From positions 1 through 64,000 of the forward strand of contig JARWBI010000006.1 of assembly GCA_029846755.1 (NCBI GenBank): 64,000 nt of DNA, in the 5' to 3' direction. Positions within the stretch are counted from its first letter, which is position 1, and every line of letters begins with the position of its first letter. Positions 16,097 through 26,200 of the stretch are shown piece after piece. The stretch is from Falsirhodobacter flavus. Its GTDB lineage: Bacteria; Pseudomonadota; Alphaproteobacteria; Rhodobacterales; Rhodobacteraceae. Below the pieces are notes generated by a model. That model was not told where the DNA came from. It ran no database searches and saw nothing but the letters and a program-made list of their open reading frames with translations. Both the position numbers and the translations under genes were made by a program.

Positions 16097-16327
16097 ATGT
16101 CCACGATGAACGTATCTCTGCCCGAACCGATGAAAGCCTGGGTCGAGGCACGCGCCCGCACGGGCCGCTTCGCCAATTCCAGCGATTACGTCCGTGACCT
16201 GATCCGCCGCGATCAGGCCCGGCAGGATGCCGTCGCCAGCCTGCAATCCGCGCTGGACGAGGCGCTGGCCAGCGGCACCCCCGCGCCTTTCGACGTGGAC
16301 GGCTTCCTTTCGGAACGCCGTGGCTGA
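16097..16327 (+). CDS. parD: ParD-type antitoxin (ribbon-helix-helix)
   Basis: 76 aa. N-terminal STMNVSLPEPMKAWVEARAR is a CopG/ParD ribbon-helix-helix DNA-binding fold, followed by SSDYVRDLIRRDQ. The acidic, flexible C-terminus would wrap the toxin. AAGGAGG lies 6 nt before ATG 16097. It overlaps the toxin start by 8 bp, the usual antitoxin-first order. It likely autoregulates the operon with ParE. Confidence 0.93.
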   Translation: MSTMNVSLPEPMKAWVEARARTGRFANSSDYVRDLIRRDQARQDAVASLQSALDEALASGTPAPFDVDGFLSERRG

Positions 16328-16619
16328 CTACCTGCTGACGCCCAAGGCGCGGCAGGATCTGGAAGCGATCTGGGATACGGGCGTTCAGCGTTGGGGCAGG
16401 GCGCATGCCGACCGCCACATCCGCACCCTTGCCGCGACTTTTGCGCTGATCGCCGATTTTCCCGAACTCGCGCCCTTGCGCGATGAATTCACCCCGCCGA
16501 TGCGCATCCATCCGCACGGAGCGCATCTGGTGCTTTACCATCAGGACGGGGGCGTCGTGATCCTGCGCGTGCTGCACGGGCGGCAGGACCTTCTGGCCGC
16601 GCTGGAAGATGGCGCTTGA
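16320..16619 (+). CDS. parE: ParE-type toxin
   Basis: 99 aa of the RelE/ParE superfamily: YLLTPKARQDLEAIWDTGVQRWG, then FPELAPLRDEFTPPMRIHPHGAHLVLYH and the C-terminal VVILRVLHGRQDL. ParE toxins typically inhibit DNA gyrase. Translation begins at GTG 16320, inside the antitoxin gene, which couples their expression. Both genes appear intact. The cobalamin riboswitch begins about 30 bp downstream. Confidence 0.92.
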   Translation: MADYLLTPKARQDLEAIWDTGVQRWGRAHADRHIRTLAATFALIADFPELAPLRDEFTPPMRIHPHGAHLVLYHQDGGVVILRVLHGRQDLLAALEDGA

Positions 16620-16649
16620 CCCTGCGTTGCGGCTGCGGCACGTCACCCC

Positions 16650-16820
16650 TTGCGAGATGGTTTCCGGGGGTCGCGCCCCGAATTAAAAGGGAATGCGGTG
16701 CAAATCCGCGACTGCCCCCGCAACTGTAAGCGGCGAGCGACCCCCAAATGCCACTGGTGCCGAAGGCACCGGGAAGGCGGGGCAAGCATCGACCCGCGAG
16801 TCAGGAGACCTGCCATCCCG
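16650..16820 (+). ncRNA. Cobalamin (B12) riboswitch
   Basis: Typical core elements are present in order: GGGAATGCGGTGCAAATCCG (16689-16708), ACTGCCCCCGCAACTGTAAG (16711-16730), GCCACTG (16750-16756), GGGAAGGCGGGGC (16771-16783), and the B12 box GAGTCAGGAGACCTGCC (16798-16814). It ends 46-50 bp before the btuF-like start. Adenosylcobalamin binding would reduce expression of the importer operon, which supports its corrinoid assignment. Confidence 0.95.
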
Positions 16821-16865
16821 GCCTGAACCGCAACCGGACGTGGGGTCCGTGAAGGGATGAGACAG

Positions 16866-17867
16866 ATGAACGCAACGGCACGGATCGTGTCGCGCCTCGG
16901 GATGGCCGTCATGGCATCCGGCACGGGCGCATTCGCCGGGGATTACCCCGTCACCATCGACAATTGCGGCGCGAGCCTGCGTTTCGACGCAGCGCCCGAA
17001 CGGGTGATCGGCCTTGGCCAGAACAGCACCGAGATCCTGATGATGCTGGGCCTTCAGGACCGCATCGCGGGCAGCGCGATCTGGGTGTCGCCCGTTCTGG
17101 ATGACCTTGCCGAAGCGGAGGCGACGGTCCCACGCATCTCCGACACCACGCCGGGATTCGAGGCGGTGGTCGCACGCGATCCCGATCTCCTGGCGGTGCA
17201 GTTCAACAGCTCGGTCGGGCCGGACGGGCGCATCGGCACGCCCGAGCAGTTCGCGGATCTGGGCATTCCCACCTACCTTTCGCCCACCAATTGCGGCACC
17301 GATACGCGCGGCAATGGCGATGGCAGCCGAGAGCGGCTTTATTCCAACGCGCTGCTTTATACCGAGGTGGACGAGCTTTCGCGCATCTTCGGCGTTCCGG
17401 ATCGCGGCAGGTCGCTGGTCGCGGAAATGTCCGCGCGCGAAGAGGCCGTGCGGGGGCGTGCGGCGGATGGGGTTTCGATCCTCTACTGGTTCTCCTCGCC
17501 CGAGGTGGCGGGGGATGCGTGGGTTGCGGGCAAGAACGGCGCGCCGGGATATATCAACAGCCTGCTGGGCGCCGGGAACGTCATCGACAGCGAGGAGGAA
17601 TGGCCGCTGGTCGGATGGGAAACCATCGCCGCGCTGGACCCGACGGTGATCGTCATCGGCACGATGGACCGCCGGAACCAGCCCGCCGATGATCCGGCGG
17701 TGAAGCGCGACTTCCTTGCGACCGACCCGCTTGCGCGCGAGCTGACCGCCGTGCGCGAGGGCCGGATCGTCGAAATGGACGCGCAGGCGATGAACCCGAC
17801 CCTGCGCACCGTGCAGGGGGCCGAGGTGCTGGCCCGCGCGCTGGACGATTTCGGCCTGCTGAAGTGA
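16866..17867 (+). CDS. btuF: Periplasmic corrinoid-binding protein of a cobalamin ABC importer
   Basis: 333 aa. A signal peptide ends near SGTGAFAG. The mature domain is a class III (FecB/BtuF-like) binding fold: ERVIGLGQNSTEILMMLGLQDRIAG, the middle helix, and GNVIDSEEEWPLVGWETIAALDPTVIVIG. The ATG at 16866 fits the AAGGG at 16852 better than the ATG at 16857. The B12 riboswitch directly upstream argues for corrinoid, though siderophore-type relatives are similar. The stop overlaps the btuC GTG. Confidence 0.85.
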   Translation: MNATARIVSRLGMAVMASGTGAFAGDYPVTIDNCGASLRFDAAPERVIGLGQNSTEILMMLGLQDRIAGSAIWVSPVLDDLAEAEATVPRISDTTPGFEAVVARDPDLLAVQFNSSVGPDGRIGTPEQFADLGIPTYLSPTNCGTDTRGNGDGSRERLYSNALLYTEVDELSRIFGVPDRGRSLVAEMSAREEAVRGRAADGVSILYWFSSPEVAGDAWVAGKNGAPGYINSLLGAGNVIDSEEEWPLVGWETIAALDPTVIVIGTMDRRNQPADDPAVKRDFLATDPLARELTAVREGRIVEMDAQAMNPTLRTVQGAEVLARALDDFGLLK

Positions 17868-18877
17868 GCGGCCTGCGCCTGCTGATCGGAGCGGCGGCGG
17901 TGCTGGCGGCATTGCTGGTCGCCATCGCGCTGGCCGTCGGGATCGGAGAGATGCCGATCGCGCCCGCGACGACGCTGGCCGCAGTCACCAACCGCATCGG
18001 CCTGACACAAATCCCCCTGCGGCGGATCGAGGAGGCGGTGATCTGGGATTACCGCCTGTCCCGCGCCCTGTTGGCCGCCCTGTGCGGCGCGGGGCTGGCG
18101 CTGTCGGGGGCGATCCTGCAATCGCTGCTGCGCAATCCGCTGGCCGAACCTTATGTGCTGGGCATATCGGCGGGGGCGTCCACAGGGGCGGTGTCGGTGA
18201 TGCTGCTGGGCCTTGGCGCGGGGACGGTCACACTGTCTCTGGGCGCCTTTGCCGGGGCGCTGGTGGCTTTTGTTTTCGTGATCCTGCTGGCGGGAACGGG
18301 GCAGGCGGCGGACCGCACCATATTGGCGGGGGTGGCGGCGTCGCAGCTCTTCAACGCGCTGACCTCGTGGATCGTGTCCACCTCGGCCAATGCGGAACAG
18401 GTGCGCAGCGTGATGTTCTGGCTTCTGGGCAGCTTCGCCGGGGTGCGCTGGCCCGATGTGTGGCTGGCCAGCGGCGTGGTCGCGGCGGGGCTGGCGGTCT
18501 GCCTTGCCCATGCCCGCGCGCTGGACGCCTTCACCTTCGGCGAGGATGCGGCCCGTTCGCTTGGCATCGACGTGCGCCAGGTGCGGGCCGTGATGCTGGC
18601 GGTGACCGCGCTGATGACGGCGACGATGGTCAGCATCGTGGGCGCCATTGGCTTTGTCGGGCTGGTGATCCCCCATGCCGCGCGGTTCGTGGTGGGGCCA
18701 GGGCATCGGCGGCTCCTGCCCGCGACGGCGCTGACCGGGGCGCTGTTCATGGTGCTGGCCGACATCGCATCGCGGCTTGTCATCGCGCCGCAGATCCTGC
18801 CCGTGGGTGTGGTGACGGCGCTGGTGGGGGTGCCGTTCTTTTCCGTCATCCTCTATCGCGCACGGAGCGCGGCATGA
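17864..18877 (+). CDS. btuC: Cobalamin/Fe-siderophore-type ABC permease (FecCD family)
   Basis: 337 aa, about nine to ten membrane helices. Markers are the DYRLSRALLAALCGAGLALSG N-terminal motif, LAEPYVLGISAGAS, and the late FVGLVIPHAARFVVGPGHR coupling region of FecCD permeases. It starts with GTG in a GTGA overlap with btuF and ends in an ATGA overlap with the ATPase gene. It forms the homodimeric membrane pore. Confidence 0.92.
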   Translation: MSGLRLLIGAAAVLAALLVAIALAVGIGEMPIAPATTLAAVTNRIGLTQIPLRRIEEAVIWDYRLSRALLAALCGAGLALSGAILQSLLRNPLAEPYVLGISAGASTGAVSVMLLGLGAGTVTLSLGAFAGALVAFVFVILLAGTGQAADRTILAGVAASQLFNALTSWIVSTSANAEQVRSVMFWLLGSFAGVRWPDVWLASGVVAAGLAVCLAHARALDAFTFGEDAARSLGIDVRQVRAVMLAVTALMTATMVSIVGAIGFVGLVIPHAARFVVGPGHRRLLPATALTGALFMVLADIASRLVIAPQILPVGVVTALVGVPFFSVILYRARSAA

Positions 18878-19635
18878 GCATCGCCGCAACCGACATCCGC
18901 TGGTCCTCGGGCGGGGCGGCCATCGTGCAGGGCGTCACGCTGGAGGTCCGCGAGGGCGAGACGTTCGGCCTTCTGGGTCCGAACGGGTCGGGCAAATCCT
19001 CGCTCCTGCGGGTGCTGGCGGGGCTGCGGGTGCCGCAATCGGGGCAGGCGCTGCTGGACGGGGCGGACCTGCACAGGATGGCCCCCCGCCGCATCGCCCG
19101 GCGCATCGCGGTGGTGGAACAGCACGCCGCGACCGACATCGCCATATCGGTGATCGAGGTGGTGCGCCTTGGTCGCACGCCGCATCACGGCATCCTGTCG
19201 GGCTGGACGGCGGCGGATGACCGGATCGTCGAAGATGCGCTGGCTCGCGTGGACCTGACCTACCGCCGCGACCAGCCCTTCCACACCCTGTCCGGGGGCG
19301 AACGCCAGCGCGTCCAACTGGCCCGCGCGCTGGCGCAGGACCCGACCCACCTGATCCTGGACGAGCCGACGAACCATCTGGACATCCAGCACCAGCTTGA
19401 AATCCTTGCGCTGGTGCAGGCGCTGCCGGTCACCAGCATTGTCGCGCTGCACGATCTGAATCTTGCGGCGATGTTCTGCGACCGGTTGGGCGTGATGAAG
19501 GCGGGGCGGCTGATCGCCTGCGGCGCGCCCGAGGATGTGCTGTCGGCGGCGATGATCGCCGATGTGTTCGGGGTGCGCGCTCATGTCGCGCTGTCGGCCC
19601 ATCACGGGCGGGTGCATGTGCAGTTCCTGCGTTGA
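18874..19635 (+). CDS. btuD: Cobalamin-type ABC transporter ATPase
   Basis: 253 aa. Walker A GPNGSGKSSLLR (about residues 38-49), Q-loop in VVEQHAATD, signature LSGGERQRVQLARAL, Walker B HLILDEPTNHLD and H-loop ALHDLNLA are all intact. It belongs to the FecE/BtuD class. It is the third gene of the riboswitch-controlled operon; translation is coupled to btuC by ATGA. Confidence 0.93.
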   Translation: MSIAATDIRWSSGGAAIVQGVTLEVREGETFGLLGPNGSGKSSLLRVLAGLRVPQSGQALLDGADLHRMAPRRIARRIAVVEQHAATDIAISVIEVVRLGRTPHHGILSGWTAADDRIVEDALARVDLTYRRDQPFHTLSGGERQRVQLARALAQDPTHLILDEPTNHLDIQHQLEILALVQALPVTSIVALHDLNLAAMFCDRLGVMKAGRLIACGAPEDVLSAAMIADVFGVRAHVALSAHHGRVHVQFLR

Positions 19636-19666
19636 CAGTGCGCTGGCCAAAGTCGATTTTGCGCCG

Positions 19667-20296
19667 ATGGACCCGACCTTGATGAACGATTTGGCACGGC
19701 CCGTGCTGGACTGGCTGGACGTGGCGGGGATCGCGGTCTTCGCCGTGTCCGGCGCGCTGGCGGCCGCGCAGGCGCGTCAGACGCTGGTGACCTTCGCTTT
19801 CTTCGCCTCGATCACCGGGATCGGGGGCGGCACGCTGCGCGATCTTCTGATGGGCGCGCCGGTGTTCTGGATGCACGATCCGGTCTGGATCGCGACCTGC
19901 CTGATCGTTGCGGTTCTGGTCTGGATGACGCCGCGCGGTCTTTGGCCGAACCGGGCCGTCGAATGGTTCGACGCGGCGGGGCTGGCGGCCTATTCCGTCT
20001 ATGGCTCGGCCAAGGCGCTGGCCTTCGGCATCCCGCCCCTGCCTGCCGCGATCATGGGGGTGGTGACGGCCTGCGCGGGCGGCATCTTCCGCGACGTGCT
20101 GGCCGGCGTTCCGTCGATCATCATCCGGCCCGAGATCTATGTGACCGCCGCCGCCGCCGCTTCGGCCAGTTTCGTCGCACTGACGGTGCTGGGATGCCCG
20201 CTGATGCTGGCGGCCCCGGCCTCGGCGCTGGCCGGGTTTTCGCTGCGCGCGCTGGCAATCCTGCGCGGCCTGTCGCTTCCGGCCTATCGCGGCTGA
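19667..20296 (+). CDS. TRIC/UPF0126 family membrane protein (trimeric cation channel type)
   Basis: 209 aa with seven predicted helices in two repeats. Each repeat carries the family's glycine motif: FFASITGIGGGTLRDLLMG in the first and VVTACAGGIFRDVLAG in the second, with the start LDVAGIAVFAVSGALAAAQA. Bacterial TRIC homologues form trimeric potassium-type channels. ATG 19667 or 19682 could be the start; no strong SD is visible for either. It lies 31 bp after btuD, possibly by read-through. Confidence 0.88.
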   Translation: MDPTLMNDLARPVLDWLDVAGIAVFAVSGALAAAQARQTLVTFAFFASITGIGGGTLRDLLMGAPVFWMHDPVWIATCLIVAVLVWMTPRGLWPNRAVEWFDAAGLAAYSVYGSAKALAFGIPPLPAAIMGVVTACAGGIFRDVLAGVPSIIIRPEIYVTAAAAASASFVALTVLGCPLMLAAPASALAGFSLRALAILRGLSLPAYRG

Positions 20297-20335
20297 CCGA
20301 TCCTTGCCAATCTGCATCCGGCAAGATGGAGGAAC

Positions 20336-22003
20336 ATGATGCGGAACGGTGGTCGGTTGCTGGTCGAAAGCCTTGTGGGCTTGGGCGCGGAAAAGGCGTT
20401 CGGGGTTCCGGGCGAAAGCTATCTTGCAGTGCTGGATGCGCTGCACGACACCGCCGGGGTGCTGGATTACGTCCTGTGCCGGCACGAGGGCGGCGCGTCC
20501 TTCATGGCGGCGGCGTGGGGCAAGCTGACCGGAGAGCCCGGCATCTGCTTCGTCACGCGCGGGCCGGGGGCAACCAATGCCTCCATCGGGGTGCATACTG
20601 CGATGCAGGATTCGGTGCCGATGATCCTGTTCATCGGGCAGGTCGCGACCGACCAGCAAGGGCGCGAGGCATTTCAGGAAATCGATTACCGCGCCATGTT
20701 CGGCGGCATCGCGAAATGGGCGGTCCAGATCGACCACGCCCAACGCATCCCCGAAATCCTTTCTCGCGCATGGGCGATGGCGCTGTCGGGGCGGCCCGGC
20801 CCCGTGGTGATCGCCTTGCCCGAGGATATGCTGATGGCGGAGACGGATGTCGCCCCGCTGACCGCAGCGCCGCGGATCGCGCCGCCATCCCCCTCGGCCG
20901 CCCATGTGGCCGAGGCGCTCGACATGCTGCGCAGTGCGGCGCGGCCCTTGATCCTGATCGGCGGTGCGCCCTGGTCCACAGCGGCGCGAGCCGCGTTGCA
21001 GGGTTTCGCGGAACGCTCCGACATTCCGGTCGTCGCCGCCTTTCGCTATCAGGACCAGTTCGATAACCGATCGCCCATGTTCGCGGGCGAGGCGGGGGTG
21101 GGCATGATCCCGCATGTGAAGGCGCTGATCCGCGATGCCGATGTCATCCTTGCGTTGAACATCCGCTTTGGCGAAATGACGACCGATGCGTGGCAGTTGC
21201 TGGACGTGCCGAACCCGGCGCAGCGCATCATCCACGTCCACCCCTCGGCATCCGAGATCGGCAAGATATACATCCCCTCCCTTGGCATTCAGGCGGGGGC
21301 CGGGGCGTTTGCAGCAGCGCTGACACCGATCGCGGGGCCGTGGGCGGACTGGCGCGCAAAGGCGCGGGCCGGGTTCGAGGCCAGCTTCGAGGCGCCAGCG
21401 CAGCCGGGCCCCGTCGACATGGTGGAGGTGACGCGCCACCTGCGCGAGGTGCTGCCCGAAGACGTCGTTCTGACCAACGGCGCGGGAAATTTCGCGGTCT
21501 GGCCGAACAAGTTCTTCAGCTTCGGCCCGGATCAACGATTGCTGGCGCCCCAATCGGGGGCGATGGGATATGGTCTGCCCGCTGCCATCGCGGCGCGGAT
21601 CGCCTCCCCCGACCGCGTTGCCGTCTGCTTTGCCGGCGACGGCGATTTTCAGATGAACTGCCCCGAGCTTGGCACCGCCATGCAGATGGGCGCGTTTCCC
21701 ATCGTGCTCATCCTGAACAACGGGACATATGGCACCATCCGCGCGCATCAGGAACGCAACTTCCCCGCTCGCGTCAGCGGAACCGACCTTCAGAATCCTG
21801 ATTTCACGCTGATCGCCCGTGCCTATGGCCTCCACGCCGAACGGGTCGAACGGACATCCGAATTTCCAGCCGCCTTTGCCCGCGCACTTGCGTCGCCGAC
21901 AGGGGCAGTGCTGGATCTTGCCATCGCAGCCGAAGCGCTTACCCCCCGCCAGACATTGTCGCAGATGCGTGCGGCGGCCATGGAGAAACGTTCGATCACA
22001 TAA
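20336..22003 (+). CDS. Acetolactate synthase-like thiamin diphosphate enzyme
   Basis: 555 aa with the three-domain ThDP fold. The N-terminal Pyr domain has GVPGESYLAVLDAL and the catalytic Glu in CRHEGGASFMAAAWG. The central domain covers about residues 190-330. The C-terminal PP domain has the cofactor motif GDGDFQMNCPELGTAMQ ending in ILNNGTYGT. It resembles the large-subunit-like proteins often annotated as acetolactate synthase or benzoylformate-type decarboxylase. There is no adjacent regulatory small subunit or ilvC, so a role in branched-chain biosynthesis is doubtful. AGGAAC precedes the ATG at 20336. Confidence 0.82.
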   Translation: MMRNGGRLLVESLVGLGAEKAFGVPGESYLAVLDALHDTAGVLDYVLCRHEGGASFMAAAWGKLTGEPGICFVTRGPGATNASIGVHTAMQDSVPMILFIGQVATDQQGREAFQEIDYRAMFGGIAKWAVQIDHAQRIPEILSRAWAMALSGRPGPVVIALPEDMLMAETDVAPLTAAPRIAPPSPSAAHVAEALDMLRSAARPLILIGGAPWSTAARAALQGFAERSDIPVVAAFRYQDQFDNRSPMFAGEAGVGMIPHVKALIRDADVILALNIRFGEMTTDAWQLLDVPNPAQRIIHVHPSASEIGKIYIPSLGIQAGAGAFAAALTPIAGPWADWRAKARAGFEASFEAPAQPGPVDMVEVTRHLREVLPEDVVLTNGAGNFAVWPNKFFSFGPDQRLLAPQSGAMGYGLPAAIAARIASPDRVAVCFAGDGDFQMNCPELGTAMQMGAFPIVLILNNGTYGTIRAHQERNFPARVSGTDLQNPDFTLIARAYGLHAERVERTSEFPAAFARALASPTGAVLDLAIAAEALTPRQTLSQMRAAAMEKRSIT

Positions 22004-22092
22004 GTAGGATTCCATATTATGTAACCGTGTGGATTCGAGTTTGAACTGCGACTTTGTTGTAATTCAGCATCTTGCATCAAGGAGGAGTTCTG

Positions 22093-22655
22093 ATGCCCGC
22101 CCCTTATCTGCATCTCGATCTCGAAGAACGCCGCAAGATCGCGTGTTGGCGTGACGCGAAAGCGTCGGCGACGGAGATTGCGCTCAAGCTCGGTCGCCAC
22201 CGCTCGACGATCTTTCCCGAGCTGAGCCGCAGTCGTTTCGTCGATGCAGAGCTGCGGCATCTGTCAGCTATTGCGAGTTGAATGCTCAAACTATGGCGAC
22301 CGATCGGCGCGCGAACATGCGTAAGATGATGCGCCACCCGGCACTGCGAACAGCCGTGATCTATCGGCTTCGGGCTGGTTGGACGCCGGAGCAGATTGCC
22401 GGACGACTTCGGCTGGAACGCGTCCTCCGCGGGTCATCCGTGAAACGATCTATCAATACGCCAGAGACGGCCATGCTATCGCGCTGTGGCTGCATTTACC
22501 CGATCACCCCCGCAAGCGTCGAGGTCGTGGCAAGCATCGTGTGCAATTTGCTGACGAAATATCTCTCCGACATCACCCGCAGGAAGCGGCACCAACCTGA
22601 CTTCGCTGGTGGAACGTGTCAGCCAATTCACCGTTCTTGTGAAGAATGCCGTAAT
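22093..22655 (+). pseudogene. Decayed IS30-family transposase remnant
   Basis: Pieces of one IS30-type transposase occur in three reading frames. The N-terminal HTH (YLHLDLEERRKIACW, LKLGRHRSTIFPELSR) runs to a stop at 22281. AQTMATDRRANMRKMMRHPA through TPEQIAGRLRLE follows in the next frame. Then RETIYQYARDGHAIALWLHL is in another, and finally TSLVERVSQFTVLVKNA. At least two small indels break the frame, and the catalytic C-terminal half is missing, cut where the IS3 remnant begins. An AAGGAGG site is still present at 22079. Non-functional. Confidence 0.85.
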
Positions 22656-23285
22656 CCTCCCCGTTTTAATGGGATTTGGCCGTAGAGTTCAGGCAGCCAT
22701 TTTGACTCTTCGCGCCCTCTTCGGGAGCAGTTTCTGTGCGGGTGTGATGCCTCCGATGCCCATGCTGGGTCGCTCGTTGTTGTAAGTCAGAGCCAGCCGG
22801 TTGCGATGTTCTGCGCCTCCGCGATGGTTTTGATGATGTAGAGGTCGAGCCATTCATGGCGGGCGGCGCGGTTGTAGCGCTCGACGTAATCGTTCTGCTG
22901 CGGCTTGCCGGGCTGGATATGCGCCAGGGCAATGCCCTGCTTTGCAGCCCAGATCGCCAGTGTCGCGCTGATGTATTCCGGGCCTTTGTCGAATCTGATG
23001 GCCATGAGCTTGCCGCGCCATTCGATGATTTGATTTAGGGCGCGGACCACCCGCTTTGCGGGCAACGAGAAGTCGACCTCGATGCCCAGATCCTCGCGAT
23101 TGATGTCGTCCAGCACGTTCAGCAGCCGGAATTGGCGACCATCGGCCAGACGGTCGGCCATGAACCGCAGGTCCGCGCAGCGATTTCCACCAGACAAGGT
23201 TTGGTGCCTCGGGAATGGCAAGCATATCCGGCTTGTCCCGTTTGAGCCGCCGCCGGGGCTTGATCCGCAGATTTGTCCCGCGGGA
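22655..23285 (-). pseudogene. Decayed IS3-family OrfB transposase remnant
   Basis: Read leftwards, fragments of an IS3-type rve transposase appear: [19 protein letters not shown] in one frame, then [20 protein letters not shown] to [12 protein letters not shown] in another, holding the DDE Asp (MAD), Asp ([10 protein letters not shown]; the usual Asn after Asp is Lys) and Glu (VER). A missing base in the TGGCTCTG-ACTTAC stretch frameshifts the C-terminus, which resumes as TYNNERPSMGIGGITPAQ. OrfA and the OrfB start are absent. The 5' break lies within a few bases of the putA stop; the right end abuts the IS30 remnant. Confidence 0.85.
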
Positions 23286-23292
23286 CGCCGGT

Positions 23293-26200
23293 TCATCCTG
23301 CCAGCAGCGCCGCGTTACCGCCGGCTGCCGTCGTGTCCACGCAAAGGTGCCGCTCGTGCGCGACATGCGCCGTGTCGGGCTGGCCCGTGATGAGTGCGAC
23401 GATCTCGCCGTCGCGGGCTGCAAGCGCCTGCGCATAGGCGCGGCCCTGCGCCTCTCCTCCCCACCAGATCGCGGCCGAGATGCCGGGCAGCTGGGTCAGC
23501 GCATCGGGCGCAATCGCGCCTTCGGCTACGACGGCATGACCGCCCAGCGCCTCGATGCGCGCCATCTGCTCGCGCGCAAGGTCCGGCCCCGGGCCGAGGC
23601 ACAGGATCGGCGGGCGGCTGTGCAGGGACAAACGGTTCAGCTCGCCCGTCGGGCCGGGCATCAGGCGTTCCGAGATCTTTTTCGGAACGAACCCCGAAAG
23701 CGCCCCGCGCAGCGCGCTTTCATTCGCCGTGTCCTGCACCGCGACATCCGCGCGCCGAGCTTCCGAGGCAAGGAAGCGCGGAACGTAGTTCGGCCCGCCC
23801 GCTTTCGGCCCGGTGCCCGAAAGCCCCTCGCCGCCGAAGGGCTGGCTGCCGACAACCGCGCCGATCTGGTTCCGGTTGACATAGATGTTGCCGACATGGA
23901 CCGCATCCGACACCTGCTGCACGCGGTCGTCGATGCGCGTGTGCAGCCCGAAGGTCAGGCCATAGCCGCGCGCATTGATATCGGCGACGATCCTGTCGAT
24001 CTCGGACCCTTTGAAGGTCGCGACATGCAGGACGGGGCCGAACACCTCCTCCTCCAGATCCGCGATCCCGCCGACGCGCAGCATGGTCGGCGGAATGAAG
24101 AACCCGTGCGTCGGGGCGGCGACCTTGTGGATCACCCGGCCCTTGTTCGCCGCGAGGTATTCGGCGATCCCGTCACGCGCACGCGTGTCGATCACCGGGC
24201 CCACATCGGTGTCCAGCTGCCATGGATCGCCCAGGCGCAGCTCGTCCATCGCGCCCTTTATCATCTCGATCACGTGGGGGGCGATGTCTTCCTGAACGTA
24301 AAGGCAGCGAAGGGCCGAGCATCGCTGGCCCGCAGACCGGAAGGCGCCGTTCACGATATCCCGCACGGCCTGTTCGGGCAGGGCGGTCGAATCCACGATC
24401 ATCGCATTCAGCCCGCCGGTTTCCGCGATCAGCGGCGTTCCGGGCGCCAGATGTGCCGCCATGTTGCGTGCAATTGTCCGTGCCGTCGCAGTCGATCCGG
24501 TGAAAACCATCCCGGCCACGCGCGGGTCGGTCGCCAGCGCCGTGCCGACCACGCTGCCGCGGCCCGGAAGGATCTGCAACGCCGATGCCGGAACGCCCGC
24601 CTCGTGCATCAGGCGCACGGCAACGGTCGCGATGATCGGCGTTGCCTCGGCCGGTTTGGCGATGATGGCATTGCCCGCCATCAGCGCCGCCGCGATCTGC
24701 CCGGTGAAGATCGCCAGCGGGAAGTTCCAGGGGCTGATCGCGCCGATGATGCCGCGCGGCGCGCCATCGACAGGCTGGTCCGCGTAATAGCGCAGGAAGT
24801 CCACCGCTTCGCGCAACTCGGCCACCGCATCGGGCAGCGTCTTTCCGGCCTCGCGTGCAAGTATGCCGAAAAGAGGGCCGAAGTTCTGCTCGTAAAGATC
24901 GGAGGCGCGGCGAAGCACATCGGCGCGGGTGGCAGCGGGCGCATCCCAGATCCGGGCATCTTCGACCGCATTGGCGGTCGTGGCGGCATCCACCATCGTG
25001 ACCTTGGCGATCGGCCGGCCGGTTGCCGGCTCCAGCACGTCGTGCACCTCGCCCGATGCTTCGCGCACCGTCAGGGGCAGCGCATCGGGCAGCGGCACGT
25101 CGCGCGCGGCGGCGATGGCGGCAAGGCTCTGCTCGTCGCTGATGTCGAAGCCCGAGGAGTTGCGGCGCGCGCCGAAGATGTCCTGCGGCAGGACCAGAGT
25201 GGCAGGCGCGATGCGCGGGGCTGTGAAAGGATCGCGCGCGACCTCCTCGGGCGAGACGCTTTCATCGACGATCTGGTTCACGAAGCTGCTGTTCGCGCCG
25301 TTTTCCAGAAGCCGGCGCACCAGATAGGCAAGCAGGTCGCGATGCGCGCCGACGGGGGCATAGATACGGCAGCGGCCCTTGGTTTCGCGCAGGACGATGT
25401 CGTGCAGTCGCTCGCCCATTCCATGCAGTCGCTGGAACTCGAACCGTGCTTCCCCTGCCATCTCGAGGATCGCGGCGACGGTGTGGGCGTTGTGTGTGGC
25501 AAACTGCGGATAGATGCGGTCCGCATATCCGATCAGCTTGCGCGCATTCGCGATATAGCTGATGTCGGTCGCGACCTTGCTGGTGAACAGCGGGAAATCG
25601 CGATGCCCCTCGACCTGCGCGCGCTTGATCTCGGTATCCCAGTAAGCGCCCTTCACCAGCCGCACCATGATCCGCCGGTCCAGCCGCTGTGCCAGCGCGT
25701 GCAGCCAGTCGATGGTCTGGCCCGCGCGCTTGCCGTAAGCCTGCACGACGATGCCGAACCCGTCCCAGCCCGCCAGAGAGGGATCGGACAGCACCGCCTC
25801 GATCACCTTCAGCGACAGCACCAGCCGGTCTTGTTCCTCGGCGTCGATGTTCATGCCCATGTTCGCGGCCTTGGCCTGCCGCGCCAGACGCAGCACCACC
25901 GGAACCAGTTCGCGCAGGACCCGTGCCTCCTGCGCCACCTCGTATCGGGGGTGCAGGGCCGACAGCTTGATCGAGATGCCGGGATTCGTCTCCACATCGC
26001 CATGGCACGCGCGGGCGATGGCTGCGATCGCATCGCCATAGGCGCGGTCATAACGGGCGGCATCCGCGCCGGTCATCGCAGCCTCGCCCAGCATGTCGTA
26101 GCTGTAGGTGAAGCCCTCGGCCTCGCGGGTCTTGGCGCGAGTCAGGGCGGCGTCGATGGTCTGCCCCAGCACGAACTGGCGGCCCATCTCCTTCATCGCG

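Noticed and set aside
19430-22015. Long minus-strand frame opposite the ThDP enzyme
   Set aside because: The plus-strand gene has intact ThDP motifs; the antisense translation is low-complexity and lacks domains.
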